64,000 bases of DNA from Corella eumyota (taxonomy: Eukaryota > Chordata > Ascidiacea > Phlebobranchia > Corellidae), in NCBI GenBank assembly GCA_963082875.1, contig OY720100.1:7750001-7814000 (forward strand). Direction: 5' to 3'. The notes beneath the pieces were generated by a model, which saw only the letters and a list, made by a program, of their open reading frames with translations, searched no databases and was not told the DNA's origin. The translations under genes and the position numbers were made by a program. Of the stretch, positions 46,301-57,508 are shown in pieces (the stretch's first letter is position 1; each line of letters starts with the position of its first letter).

Positions 46301-49300
46301 AAAACCTTAAAAAACATAAGTTAGTGTCTACTTACCTCTGGATCGATATGCTGCAACAATTCCCTTGATTTGCCGCAAATAAACAAATCATTTACGACAG
46401 GAGCCAAAAAGCTTGGAACACTTGATTGAATATCATCGGGGTTGCTTGCTACGATATAGTTTGTCCATCTACGTCGATCTTTTCTTGTAAAATTTTCATC
46501 GTTGATTTTGAGCATGAATTCGTTCGTAAAATCCCAGCATAAACCATGAAAAACCCAATTCTAAAAAATTAACAACTTGAATATTTTAACTATTCTTAAC
46601 TAAATACATTCTTGTTACTCTTTATAATTTGTAATAAAAGACCGGCAGCACGACCAAAATTTAGGAAAACAATTAGTCACCCCAACCCATTGTAGATTTA
46701 GCTTTGACTGTTTGAGATATTATGGATTGTAATTATTTGATAAATGCATTTAATTAAGAATAGTGCTGATTGTTTTTTTTGCCTAGCAGAAGTTCATACC
46801 GTTTAAAACCCATTACTTATTGGTGCTATAGCTTAAAAAAAGTAGAAAACAAACCGAGGACCGCCATGTAGCAGAAACTAAGTTTTCAATCATTACACTA
46901 TGCCGTGAATTGTACCTACACTATCTTTACAAGACTGAATTATTTTTTTAACATTTTTATTAAGTAATTAAATAAAATGCTGCTTCATCGCTAAATTTAG
47001 CAAACCAAACCCCAAAATTAAATCAAATTCAGTGTTTTACCATACTTACTTGTACAAATTGAAGGTAAGGTTCACAACATTTCTTCAGCAGATAAAGTAA
47101 CACCAAGTAATCATTAGACTGAGTACAATACAGTGCTTCCTCATATAAGTAAGTGAGAAGTGAGATTCCAGTAAGAAAGTTATTTTGTGAAACTGAGTTA
47201 TTGGATAAAGGAGAGTCAGGCTCACCACAGTAACATAGTTTACATAAATATCTAAAAAAATAATTTTAGATAAAAAAAAAAATTTTAGTAATTTTGATTT
47301 AAAGAACCAAATTAAGAAAAAATATCAGTAAAAAATATTTTTTTTACTTGACTTAAAAAATTAATAAATATTTTAAAAATTCAACATTTTTATGTTAAGT
47401 TATTTACAAAATTTCTCAATTTTTAGAGAGGTTATTAAGAAACAAACCTTGGCCTCAAATTTACGTTTCTACCTTATTTGTGAACTAGCTTGTTGAAATT
47501 TATATTTGAGTTGTCCAAGTGAAGTTTGCCCTTCACCTTGTTCCAATGCATTTCGTTGATAACCATTAAGATATTGACGTATTCCATCGCAGAATGCCTG
47601 CAAATATAACACAAAAATGTAAAAAAAACTGAAAAAAACAATACCATATATAACCTAAATATATTTTAATGACAGTTAAAAAAGAACACTTAGAAACTTT
47701 TAAAGCACACAAAAATATTTAATAAATGTTCCTAAAATTTTTAGGGTGTTTAACGCAATACATATCTTTTATTATTACATTATATTACTTTAACTATACT
47801 ATAGTACATTATAAAATTCAAACAATGAAAAAACACATCATTCCACTAAACGAACAACTTACTTTAAATATAACACCTTTACTTTGTTGGTTAGACTCCA
47901 TAGAAATAGTTGAACCCAAACCAGATGCAGAAAACTGTAAAAGTCTTAAATAACAAGTTCCATACTCAGCAAACTCATTTAATAAGTTTCTTGTACTTGA
48001 GGGAGTTACACCACTGAAGTAAACATTTTTTGAAGCAATAAACATGTGGGCAAGCTGGAAAAGTATTTAATAATTTAAGTTAAGCAGGAAATGCAATGTG
48101 GTTTAACAGAACAAATAAATAGAGTATTTACTATAATACCAAATATAAATATGAAAGCAAAAAACAATCTTAAAAATTGTTTTATTGCTTTTATGGATTT
48201 TAAAAATACTTATATATTATAACCCTACATATACCTTTAAAACATAACCAAACTCTAATAATAACTATATAGCAAATAACAAATTCTACTTAATAATTTT
48301 ATTAATCCATAAATACTGTTTCTGTTACTTTACAGTTCTCACTAAATCTCTCATTCTTTTCAAGAGCTTTAAAATTCTGGATAACTTAACATAAATTCGT
48401 AACTAATTAATTTCTGTTTTAACAATTTTTTTTTTAACTCACCGAGTTATAGGCATAAGTATCAGAAGAAATGCCAACAATAACCAAATGAGAATGATGA
48501 GTCAGCATTATTTCATCAACCTCCATAAATTCTTGCTTGATAGGAGCAACACCTTTTCCACGTAATGATAAATTTTTGGCAAGATTGAAAACAATTTCAT
48601 TTCGTTCTTTCCAGACAAAATCGAAAACTTTAGCACCAGCTTCAGTAAGGTAATATTTTTTCTTAGTTACACCCGCTGGCCTGTTAAAAATTTTGCTTTT
48701 ACCAGAAAATAAATTTATTTAATTAATTATAAAACTAATATTAAAATAATTGCACAAACATAACTAAATATAAAACAACACTATTTGTTATAAAACACCA
48801 CCCATAATGACGCACCATTTATCATAAAACACCATTTGTCATGAAGCACCATTTGTAACAAAACACCATTGACATAAATCACCATTTGTCATAAAAACAC
48901 CATATGGCATAAAAAGACCATTTGTCATAAAATCAAAAAAAAGAAAGAAAAAAAAATCAAAAATTTTTAGGTTGCAACAAATTGAGTTAAATACTTAGAC
49001 ATTCAAGTAAAAATTAAAATAAATTATACAACTCACTGTCCCCATGTTTCCCATGTTCGATGATAACTTCTCCTCTCATCCAAACATTTTCTCCAAATGG
49101 AAACATCATAATCTGGTTTTCTAAAAAAGTATTTTTTTAATCTTATTTTAAAAACAAAGACAACCAAAAAAATTTAAACAGCACAAAAATGAAAAAAAGT
49201 GGTCCAAACAGACTTAATTAATCAACGCTTGCATTAGAGTTATCACAAAAAACATAAATTTTGTTTTTAAAATTTACTTCTTTTACCAAACATTTACCAA

Positions 49301-51521
49301 AATCACAAAGAGAATAAAATAAGATTAAGTTTTGTTAATTGAGGAGGTAAAATTTTTCTTATAAAGTTAAAGTTTTTTTATTAAAGTTAATTAATTGTAT
49401 ATACCTGTATCCAATATAAGGCTGATCATCATTAAGCAAATAACTAAACCCTGAATCATCATTGAAACCATCTTCAGAAAGTTGATCAATTGTGGAAGTG
49501 TTCTCGCATCCAGGAGACACAAATCCCTCGTCTTCTTCAGGGTAGGATCTCTGCATTGCAAATTTATATTAAAAAACCCTAATTTAACTCTCCAAAAAAT
49601 AATCCAAAAATAATTAATAAAAAAAACAAAAAGTCAATTTTTTTTAAATTTTAGCATAGTACTAAACCTTTTAATTAAAAATGGTAAAGTATATGTCTTC
49701 TTGTAAAATACTGACAAAATTGTCAAAAAAAATTAATTGATTACCTGAGATATTAATCCTTGCATCAAATTGATTGGTTTGTTTCTTAAGGGAGGAATAC
49801 TGAGAGTTATATTCATCGAAGTTGTTTTACTGTGTGTTAAACCTCCATATAAAGTTTCCTCAACTTGATTATTTGTTTTAATATCCTCAGATAAATCTAA
49901 AATTGAATTTAAAAAAAATAGTTAATTCAAATTTGTAGTTTAATATTAAGATTTCCTACATGAACTTGTTAGTTGATTTATATAGAAAATTATTTATAAT
50001 TTGCAAAATAAATAAAATATATAACCTACTTTTAAATTGTGCCTAAAGTTTTTAAATAAATACAAAAATTAAAAATCTTTAAAAATACTTTAAAACTTCA
50101 AAAAAAAAATCAATTTTTACTTTTCATTGCAAAAATATTGGAATGAAATCCATGAACATCTCCTTCTTTATATTTCATTGAACTTAGAATTTGATCATCA
50201 TTGTAGTGATGTGGATCAGTATTCAGGTTTAAAGATGAATACATTAGTGGTTTGTTGACATCACATATAAACATCCAACTAAAAAAATCACATTATTTTT
50301 TTTTTTTTTTTTTAAAGTGAGCTAGCAGATCTTAACCTGGACAATATTATAATAATACTTTTTATCATACTTTAAAAGAAAACTTAAATTAGTTCAGGTT
50401 AGGTACAGAAATAAAATTAACACTCCAATTTACAATGAGTAAATAAAGTTTTAAAGGAAGTTTTGAATAATTTTTAATTTTATCACATAAACATAACATA
50501 TTTACCTTGGATATATTGGATAACTGTTGGTATGTATATAGTTTGGCAAGTCCCCATAGACAACTGGTCCTTTCACTTTAGACAACTGTTCCCTATCATC
50601 ACGAAGTAGAAACTGTTTTTTGGAAATTTCATGATTTTGTTTGTTTACGTTCGCTAGGTGAAATAATACCTGGACCATTGACTCATACTTTCCATTTTCA
50701 ACTAAAACACAATTTCAGTTTTTAGCATACATTAACACAACTAAATTGTTTACATAAACATAGAATTAATTTACAGCAAAATGTACCAGCAGGTTACATG
50801 TGTAAAAAATACTTGCACTATAAATGGTACAGCTTAAAAACCATTAGACAGATTAATTATTAGGCAACATTTTAGTTATTTAACAAACTGCCTAAAGCAA
50901 CCTAAAACAACAAAGTTGGCCTTTTTACATCAAAAATAAAGATATACAAAGAACAGTTAGTTAGGCTAACAAATAATTTTTTTTTTGATTTTTAAGTATT
51001 TAAAAATTGTATTTACTTTCTAATAACTGCTCCGTCTTTTTAATCAACAAATCAGCTTCCAAGTATCTCCGATAACCAAACCTCATACGAAATGCAAGAG
51101 CTTCGGCAACTGTTTTTGTTTCCCATTTTTTGTTTGAAAGCCAGTCCCAACTTGGGGACTTTCCAGAATATTTTAGGGCAAGTTTTCTAAAAAATTATTT
51201 TTGTTAAAAGTGCAATAAATAAAAAAAAATTACAAATAGCTATTTACAGTTTTAATAAATATAGTGGTTTTACAAATAAAATAATGTTTATTTTTAAATA
51301 TAAAATCTATCAAATAAAATAAGTTACGAAACTCACCTGGAAAATAGAGCATTGTAGATTTTCAGTTTCAAGCGTTTTCGTTTAACTCTATGCAATTCAG
51401 GTTCTTTTCCATAAACAAATGAAGATTCAACTCTTGGAGAATTTAAATCAACCAACTTTTCCACCAGATCTTGTAAACTGGTTGTACTTGTTATTTTATT
51501 ACTTTGAGTGAAGTTATCCAT
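40303..51521 (-). CDS. TUBGCP6: Gamma-tubulin complex component 6
   Basis: Twenty-eight exons join in phase into about 1674 residues (vertebrate GCP6 about 1800): 51337-51521, 51017-51186, 50506-50701, 50121-50278, 49745-49896, 49405-49550, 49037-49120, 48443-48680, 47863-48054, 47473-47597, 47050-47251, 46336-46560, 46040-46189, 45662-45834, 45355-45468, 45030-45162, 43945-44854, 43703-43803, 43420-43519, 43127-43249, 42689-42875, 42457-42580, 41976-42132, 41633-41803, 41264-41379, 40960-41069, 40659-40825, 40303-40418. The GRIP1 region, a charged coiled coil (exons 14-16), the HVSD repeat insert and the C-terminal GRIP2 region follow in GCP6 order. The end is diagnostic: FEMLRHFLLFEDGEFAQ, QLFRHEMHNFVRVMQGY and GYQPHLEDFLVRLNFNNYY. 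GCP6 helps assemble the gamma-tubulin ring complex that nucleates microtubules at centrosomes. Confidence 0.96.
43745..44632 (-). other. HVSD(Q/S) repeat insert of TUBGCP6
   Basis: About nine short motifs of the form H-V-S-D-Q-S/T recur every 20-30 residues: HVSQET, HVSDQT, three HVSDQS, HISQQT, HASKQS, HVSQST and HTSDST. They are separated by Pro/Lys/Ser-rich linkers within one 910-base exon and the next. Vertebrate GCP6 has tandem repeats of this kind between its GRIP halves, in the region phosphorylated by PLK4. The Ser/Thr-rich motifs here keep that potential. Confidence 0.85.
46671..46908 (-). mobile_element. Old copy of the tRNA-derived SINE (intron 11 of TUBGCP6)
   Basis: The body words CACCCCAACCCA, GTTTGAGATATTATGGATTG and GCAGAAGTTCATACCG match the better-preserved copies at 54031 and 55371. 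The tRNA-like head at the right end (GGCATAGTGTAATGATTGAA on the minus strand) is worn. Divergence makes it the oldest copy in the window. Confidence 0.7.
48785..48935. repeat. Minisatellite of about 19 bases (intron 7 of TUBGCP6)
   Basis: The word ACACCATTTGTCATAAA recurs seven to eight times with small changes in about 150 bases. It is imperfect and intronic. Confidence 0.8.
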
Positions 51522-51920
51522 TTTAAGTAGTAACTAGTTTGTCACAGTTTTAAACTGTATTTGTTTTTATATTCAAGTTTTCACATACTTTTGATCCTGT
51601 TAATAAATTAAATATATACAATTGTTATTATTAAAATTATTTTGACAGGAAAAAAAGTCCAATATCTATCCACCAGTATACCTAATACAATTTAAAATAC
51701 GGTTAGTAAAAATACTGTATACATATATAAATTACATGCCTGCATACCAAACAAAACTAACGGCAAATTTATAACATGGACATATTACAGTAATTTGTCA
51801 CCAATTTTCTAGGAAAAAATGATATAACTCATAGCAGCACTGCAGCAAAAATAAATAAAACATTGTCATGTTGTCTTATTCCCACAAAAAAATTATAAAG
51901 CAATAAAACAAAAACCAACT

Positions 51921-52592
51921 TTAGTTGTCATTGTATTCTAAATGTTTTTGATTTAAAGGATTGTCCGGCGATTTTTGCCATTCCTTCCGTAAAATCTGTC
52001 GCAACTGAGACATTCTCATATCAGGGTTTTGCAATTTTAAAACAGGCATTCTCTCCTGTTCATATTTCTTATAGGATGACTTTAATCTTCGTTCAGGATG
52101 ACGATCGAGTTCCTCTGAAGAAGTTCCTAAAACTGAAATTGCCTCCTCGACAGTTCGTGCCTCTGATCCTTCGATAACAAGTTTGTTTATATTTTCTTCA
52201 ATCTCTTCATTTTGAACAGAGATATTTTTCTTTTTTAATGCCTCAGCCCTCTGTTTTTCGGCCTGTTCTTCTTTTTCTTTTCTATTTAACTGATTTATTT
52301 CTGCTCTTGTTACTTTAGTTGAAGAGCTCATACTCTTTGATACTTTGTTTAACAACTTCTGCTCGGCATCATACAAATCTTGTAATTCCTTCTTTTTGTT
52401 GGCAGTTTCCAAGCGTTTGTTCTCCTGTGCTTCTTTACGTTGCTGTTTCTTTTTTGCATTTTTGTTGTCGTCTCGCCAATAAGCATCTTCCATTTCTTTC
52501 TGTTTTTGCTCCTGCTCTGAGTGAAGTTTGTCAGCTTTCCGAGCCTTTGCGGTCACCGCTTTTGTATTCATCCCCTGGAACTTTTTCGGCAT
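51921..52592 (-). CDS. CCDC124: Coiled-coil domain-containing protein 124 (Lso2 family)
   Basis: A single uninterrupted frame of 223 codons, the same length as vertebrate CCDC124. The N-terminus MPKKFQGMNTKAVTAKARKA and the ME(D)AYWRDDNK block are family hallmarks. A long Lys/Glu-rich helix follows (residues about 20-130), and the C-terminal part keeps ALKYEQ-like SYKKYEQERMP, PDMRMSQLRQ and EWQKSPDNPLNQ. CCDC124 and yeast Lso2 bind idle 80S ribosomes and aid recovery of translation; CCDC124 is also reported at the midbody. The coding part has no intron here. The start fits the family exactly. It lies 400 bases upstream of TUBGCP6 in the same orientation. Confidence 0.96.
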   Translation of the reverse strand: MPKKFQGMNTKAVTAKARKADKLHSEQEQKQKEMEDAYWRDDNKNAKKKQQRKEAQENKRLETANKKKELQDLYDAEQKLLNKVSKSMSSSTKVTRAEINQLNRKEKEEQAEKQRAEALKKKNISVQNEEIEENINKLVIEGSEARTVEEAISVLGTSSEELDRHPERRLKSSYKKYEQERMPVLKLQNPDMRMSQLRQILRKEWQKSPDNPLNQKHLEYNDN

Positions 52593-53083
52593 GATTAAAT
52601 TTTATATATTTTCTATAAGTTACATACCTACCACTTACAGATTTATGAAAACTGCTTTTTTTAGACACATTTAAAAAAAAAATGAAAAACTGTTATCAGT
52701 TTAACATATTTTTAAATAAAAATTAATTAATATATTATTTTTCCCATTTTACGTATAAAATATACTTTTTTTAGGTTTTTACATGTCTAAATAACTTGGA
52801 AACTAATTTTTAGTTTTCTCCCTGAATTTGTTTTAAAATTTAATTTTGTCGTTCCTGCAAAATATGGGAAATTCCCGTCGTTGATAGTTCTAAGGTTTAT
52901 CCTCAATGTTTGCAAAAAAAAAAAATTTGTAACATTAAACAAGAATATTTTTGTAACATTAAACAAGTTCCTGTTGGCAACGACAGTAAACAATAATATT
53001 TATAACTGAAATAAAATAAATTTATATAAATACAAACTTTAATTAAAAAAATTTTCTTTTTCTAAATGTTGAAATTTTAAAGA

Positions 53084-53089
53084 TTTATT
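53084..53089 (-). promoter_or_regulatory. Poly(A) signal of STPG1
   Basis: AATAAA on the minus strand, about 95 bases past the STPG1 stop codon. Confidence 0.5.
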
Positions 53090-53181
53090 TTAATTTACGT
53101 ATAGTAAGTACACTAACAATAAAGAAACGTAACGAAAGCAATAGTGATTTTAGAAGACCATTAAAAAGTGCAATAAAATAG

Positions 53182-55962
53182 TTATAAGGGAATCCATCTA
53201 TTCTGCGCATTATAAATAAAGCTTTGCTTTCCAACACGTTCAGGTCTGTAAGTAGATGGTCCAGGATTTTCCTTTGCCTGTAAATGACGATCAAATGTCC
53301 ACCTTGATGTGTTAGATACAAAAACACCTGACGACATGTAGTGCTTTGCAGGTCCATCATAATCAACTAGCTCATATGAACCGGGGCCAGGATTTTCAAC
53401 TGGTGGAGGTAATGGCATGGCAGGGGCACTTATACACAGGTAATGTTTCCTTCTGTGATAAAAAACAATGATATATTAAGATTCCAAAGAGACAAAATTA
53501 AAAATTAATTTTTATGCAAGCAAAAAATTAAATAAAAATTGATATACCTCACTTTAATTTATTAATAAATGAATAAAATAAAAACTTACGAAAATGTTAG
53601 CTTAGTAGGGGTAGAAATGGGAGCATGGGGTTTATAAGTCCCTGGTCCTGGCACATCTTGGGGTTTGTCTGATAACTGACGCTTCGTTGTCGAACTAAAA
53701 CTTGATGTTGGAGCTTTATTTGAGGTAAAAGTACCACTGCGTATGTTATAATGACCTAACAAATAAAACACAGTCAAAAAATTCGATATAACATGACAAC
53801 AACATTTAGAAAGTTTGCAATAATGGCTAATTTACAGAACGATAAACTTAATTTACAGAATGGTAAAGTTTTATTAGTTTACAACATGGGCTCACTTGGT
53901 GAAGGTATTCTAGTACTTCCAACATTTATTCCTTGTCTTTTAGTTTGGGATTTAAAGGCTGCTTCAGCACTTACTCCATAATTCTTTCCAATACTGGAAC
54001 TTTTCACCTTTATTGTTAAGATTTGAATTATTTTTTTTGTATATATCTTTATCCTCGATGTGGAAAACTGGAATGTGCGACTTAAACATAGAGTAACATT
54101 AGTTACTCCAACCCAGTTTCGAGTTGCCTGTGGCAGTTTGGGATATTATAGATTATAATTGCCCGATAATTATGCTGCTGATTAAGTGCTGGCTCAGCAG
54201 GAGTTCGTACCGCTTATAGCGCCTTACTCAAGGGCGCTACAGCATGAACTTTCAGTGGGGATTAAACCCACGACCTCATGTGTGGTGTAACAAGTGTTCT
54301 CACCACTACACTACGCTGCCGGCCGAATACACCCCGCTACCAGCAAGTGTTCTTACCACTACACCACGCTGCCGGCTAAATTACAAACTAGTAGTTATAG
54401 TAAAATTAAATACTAAGTGTATACAAAAAAAGTCAAGTAGCTAAAATATTGTTTTATATTGTATTTGACTTAACTATTACACCAAAGCCTACGAGGTATA
54501 AATAACTTTATACTAGTTATATTAACTAATTGAAGTTATATTACATTTTTTATTTACATTGTATTGGTTAGGGGCTGGCCCATGATGTTTTCCTTTTAAA
54601 AATCCAGGGTCTTTTGTTACAGCAATTCTCTGGTGAAATGAACTAGAGTTGGCTCGGTTGAACTCTTTTCTTGTTGATAGATAAGATGGTAGATTATAAG
54701 AACCAGCACCTGGGGTTGCACTTGCTAAAGATCTTTGCGCTCTGTGTGTCTAAAATAACACTAACTTAAAAAGTAATTTTTTTAAATAAAATAAAATTCT
54801 TTTCATTTTCTTAACTTAAATTAAGTAATTGATAAATACAAGTTTTTTAAAACTTATTTTGGACAAAAACTCTTGCTCACCTTCGATGCAAAACTGCCTG
54901 TTCCTTTTTTAGAAAATGAGGTCGAAATTTTTTCTATTTCACCGTGGGGACATCGATAATTACCTGGCCCTGGTATATCATTCTAAAAAAGATCAACACT
55001 TAAAATTTATTACAGATTAAAAATATTTATTACAAAAAAAACTAAAAGGCCTTAATTATAGCACATCTTGTAAAATTTTAAAATTACTTACAACATAATA
55101 ATCATCACTAAATCTTTTTGCTTGACTCCGAAAACCTTTTTTATCAGAATTGTCAGTGACAACAGTTTGATATTTACTAGGAATTGATGCGGAAGCTGCT
55201 GTTATGCCATGACCTTAAAGTAAATACAAGCTTTCAGACAAAAAGAGGGTGTTAGTTTTTAGTTGGCAACAGTCACATTAATTTCACAAGGCTAAGTTTA
55301 AAAAAAATAGCTTATGCTGGGATATATGTGCCCTCCATGCCCTCAAAATTAAGTTATGCTGGGATATAACCGGCAGCGTGGTGTAGTGGTAAAAACACTT
55401 GCTACACCACATATAAGGTTGTGATTCAATCCCCACTGCTCTCATGCTGTAGCAGCCTTGAGTAAGGAGATATAAACGGTATTAACTTCTGCTGAGCCAG
55501 TACTTAATCAGCAGAATAATTATCGGATTATAATCTATAATATTTCAAACTGCCACAGGCAACCTGAGAATGGGTGTAACTAATGTTACTGTATGTTTAT
55601 GTTGCACATTCGACTTTCACACATCGAGGATAAAGTATATACAAAAAAAATGTTAGGTTTATTTAGATTGTTTTATTAGTGATTAGTGTAAATATTTGAG
55701 GTTATGTAAGATTTGTGATTTATGACTTATAAATCAAGATATGTTAAATTATAGCAATTTTTGGATGTAACAAAATAATATTACCTAAAGATAATTTAAC
55801 ATTAAATTGTCTGATTGCAACAGCTTCTAATAAAACTGTCTTTTAATAATTTAAGATTATATTTCTTGAAAAATACGTATGATTACCTTTATAAAGTTTT
55901 CCAGTAATTCTAGAATGAATACGCTGAGTTGAATCTAATGGATGAATACTATCTGTAGCCAT
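53182..55962 (-). CDS. STPG1: Sperm-tail PG-rich repeat-containing protein 1
   Basis: Seven exons (55887-55962, 55092-55213, 54881-54982, 54558-54749, 53896-54007, 53590-53755, 53182-53452) join in phase into about 346 residues, close to vertebrate STPG1 (MAPO2, about 334). PG-rich repeats are clear: IPGPGNYR, TPGAGSYNLP, VPGPGTYKP, NPGPGSYEL and NPGPSTYRP. The spacing and the closing WIPL fit STPG1 better than ODF3 proteins, although the family is repetitive and paralogues are possible. Members are axonemal microtubule-associated proteins; STPG1 is also linked to apoptosis after O6-methylguanine damage. Intron 4 carries a SINE (54031-54376) and intron 1 another (55371-55650). Confidence 0.85.
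54031..54376 (-). mobile_element. tRNA-derived SINE with a doubled head (intron 4 of STPG1)
   Basis: Read on the minus strand it starts GCCGGCAGCGTGGTGTAGTG with a Pol III A box (GTGTAGTGGTAAGAAC). This head is then repeated about 53 bases later before the B box (GGTCGTGGGTTTAATCC). The body runs to a TATATAC/A-rich tail near 54031-54046. The copy is close to the one at 55371. Confidence 0.85.
55371..55650 (+). mobile_element. tRNA-derived SINE (intron 1 of STPG1)
   Basis: It begins CGGCAGCGTGGTGTAGTGGT (A box) and continues to GGTTGTGATTCAATCCCC (B box). A body with CTTGAGTAAGGAGATATAAA and AACTGCCACAGGCAACCTGA follows, ending in GTATATACAAAAAAAA. It is the most complete single-headed copy in the window and lies in the opposite orientation to its host gene. 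No clear target duplication was found. Confidence 0.85.
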
Positions 55963-57508
55963 GACGAATTATTTATAGTGCAACAAAACGCATTTTCGTT
56001 CTAAAAAATAAATTGTATCGATTTCTATGGTAACGGAGTTCGCTGCTTAGGGTAATTACCTTTTCTAGAGTTTCCCCTAATTTTCAAAATTTTGACAGCG
56101 AGAGTAGGGAATTGATGAGTACCGTTACAGGCCTAGAAATTACATTATGTATATATACAAACATGCATGACATAATTTATATAAAAATATTAGCGTAATA
56201 AAAAAATTTATTTTACAGTTTAAGTTTAAAATTAGGCATCCTAAGTTATAATTCTGTTATAAGGTATTGAATAGTCTTAGTCTACAAATTGCTTATTTTA
56301 ATATTACTACTTTTAACCTTAACCTTGCTAATACAAAATGGCTAGTATAGGCATATTGCCAACTTTGTTTCTTCAGAGAAATTGGTACTTTAACAAAATG
56401 TTGTTGCTATATGCTGCAATCTTTTGTAACCAGCTGTAGTAATACCCTGCTGGCTAAAAAAAGTAAAAATAGTTGTTTGGGAAAATTACATGTATAAAAG
56501 CCTTGTCCAAATTTTTTCACTTTTAACAAAACTAATTTTTCTCAAGAGATATACCTAAAACTATATTTATATTAAAACTTTTTTCCATCTATGGTATACA
56601 GAACCTTAACTTGTAATTTATTATCATTAAACCACATTTTAAGCTACTACAGTAACTTCCATAATATTTGAAAGATTTATTGAATCTCTCAAACGAAAGA
56701 TCACTACAAAATAATTATAACAATAAATTTAACTTATATTTACCAAGGTGCAAAATAGTTTAAAATAAACACGATTTGTCATTAAGATCTGATAAATTTC
56801 AATTTCGATAACAACTTTATGCATAGAATTAAATTCAACATAATGTAAATACACTTATTTTAAAAATAAAAATCACAAACATTTTTAAAAACAAGACATA
56901 ATTTGGGACAAGTTAAAAAAGTTGTGAAATTAAAGTTAGTATCAGAATTTCCTACAAAACAACATATTAATCAATAATACTCAAGAAATATTTTTTATAC
57001 AAATAAAAAAAAAAACATATTTAATTAAAAAAAATCCACATACATCTAAAAACAATTGTAACTAAAGTGTTTTAGTCGACTATAGACCTACTATAAAAGA
57101 CATCAAAAAATGCAAAATTGAATTTGTACATACAATGACATAGAGTTTTTAGCGCCACAAATTTTTTAAAATAATAAAAAATTGTATAAAGAGGTGAAAA
57201 ATAAAAGAAAAAATTGATTATTTTTTATAATATGCATGACTTGTGTATTTCACAGCAAAAAATGAGAAAATTTTTTTTTATAAACAGTAATACAACAAAA
57301 AAAACTACAATAGGAACTGGGATAAAAAGACATTTAAAATACAAAACAAAACAATAATGCTTCATGTAGTGTGGTTAGCAATACCACACCAACGAAGTAT
57401 ATAAAAGAGTTAAACAAACCTATTTACAATGATAAATATATAACATATAACAAAATCTATAAAGCAAAGAGTAGTTAAATAAAATTTTACAGAGTCTAAA
57501 ACTAATCA
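55963..57508. other. Intergenic region between STPG1 and CASD1
   Basis: AT-rich sequence holding the STPG1 promoter and the CASD1 3' UTR. I see no coding exon, repeat or RNA gene. No clean AATAAA was found for CASD1; a minus-strand ATTAAA near 57017 is one candidate. Confidence 0.35.

Noticed and set aside
52319-52594. 91-codon plus-strand frame over CCDC124
   Set aside because: It is the complement of the strongly conserved CCDC124 coding sequence.
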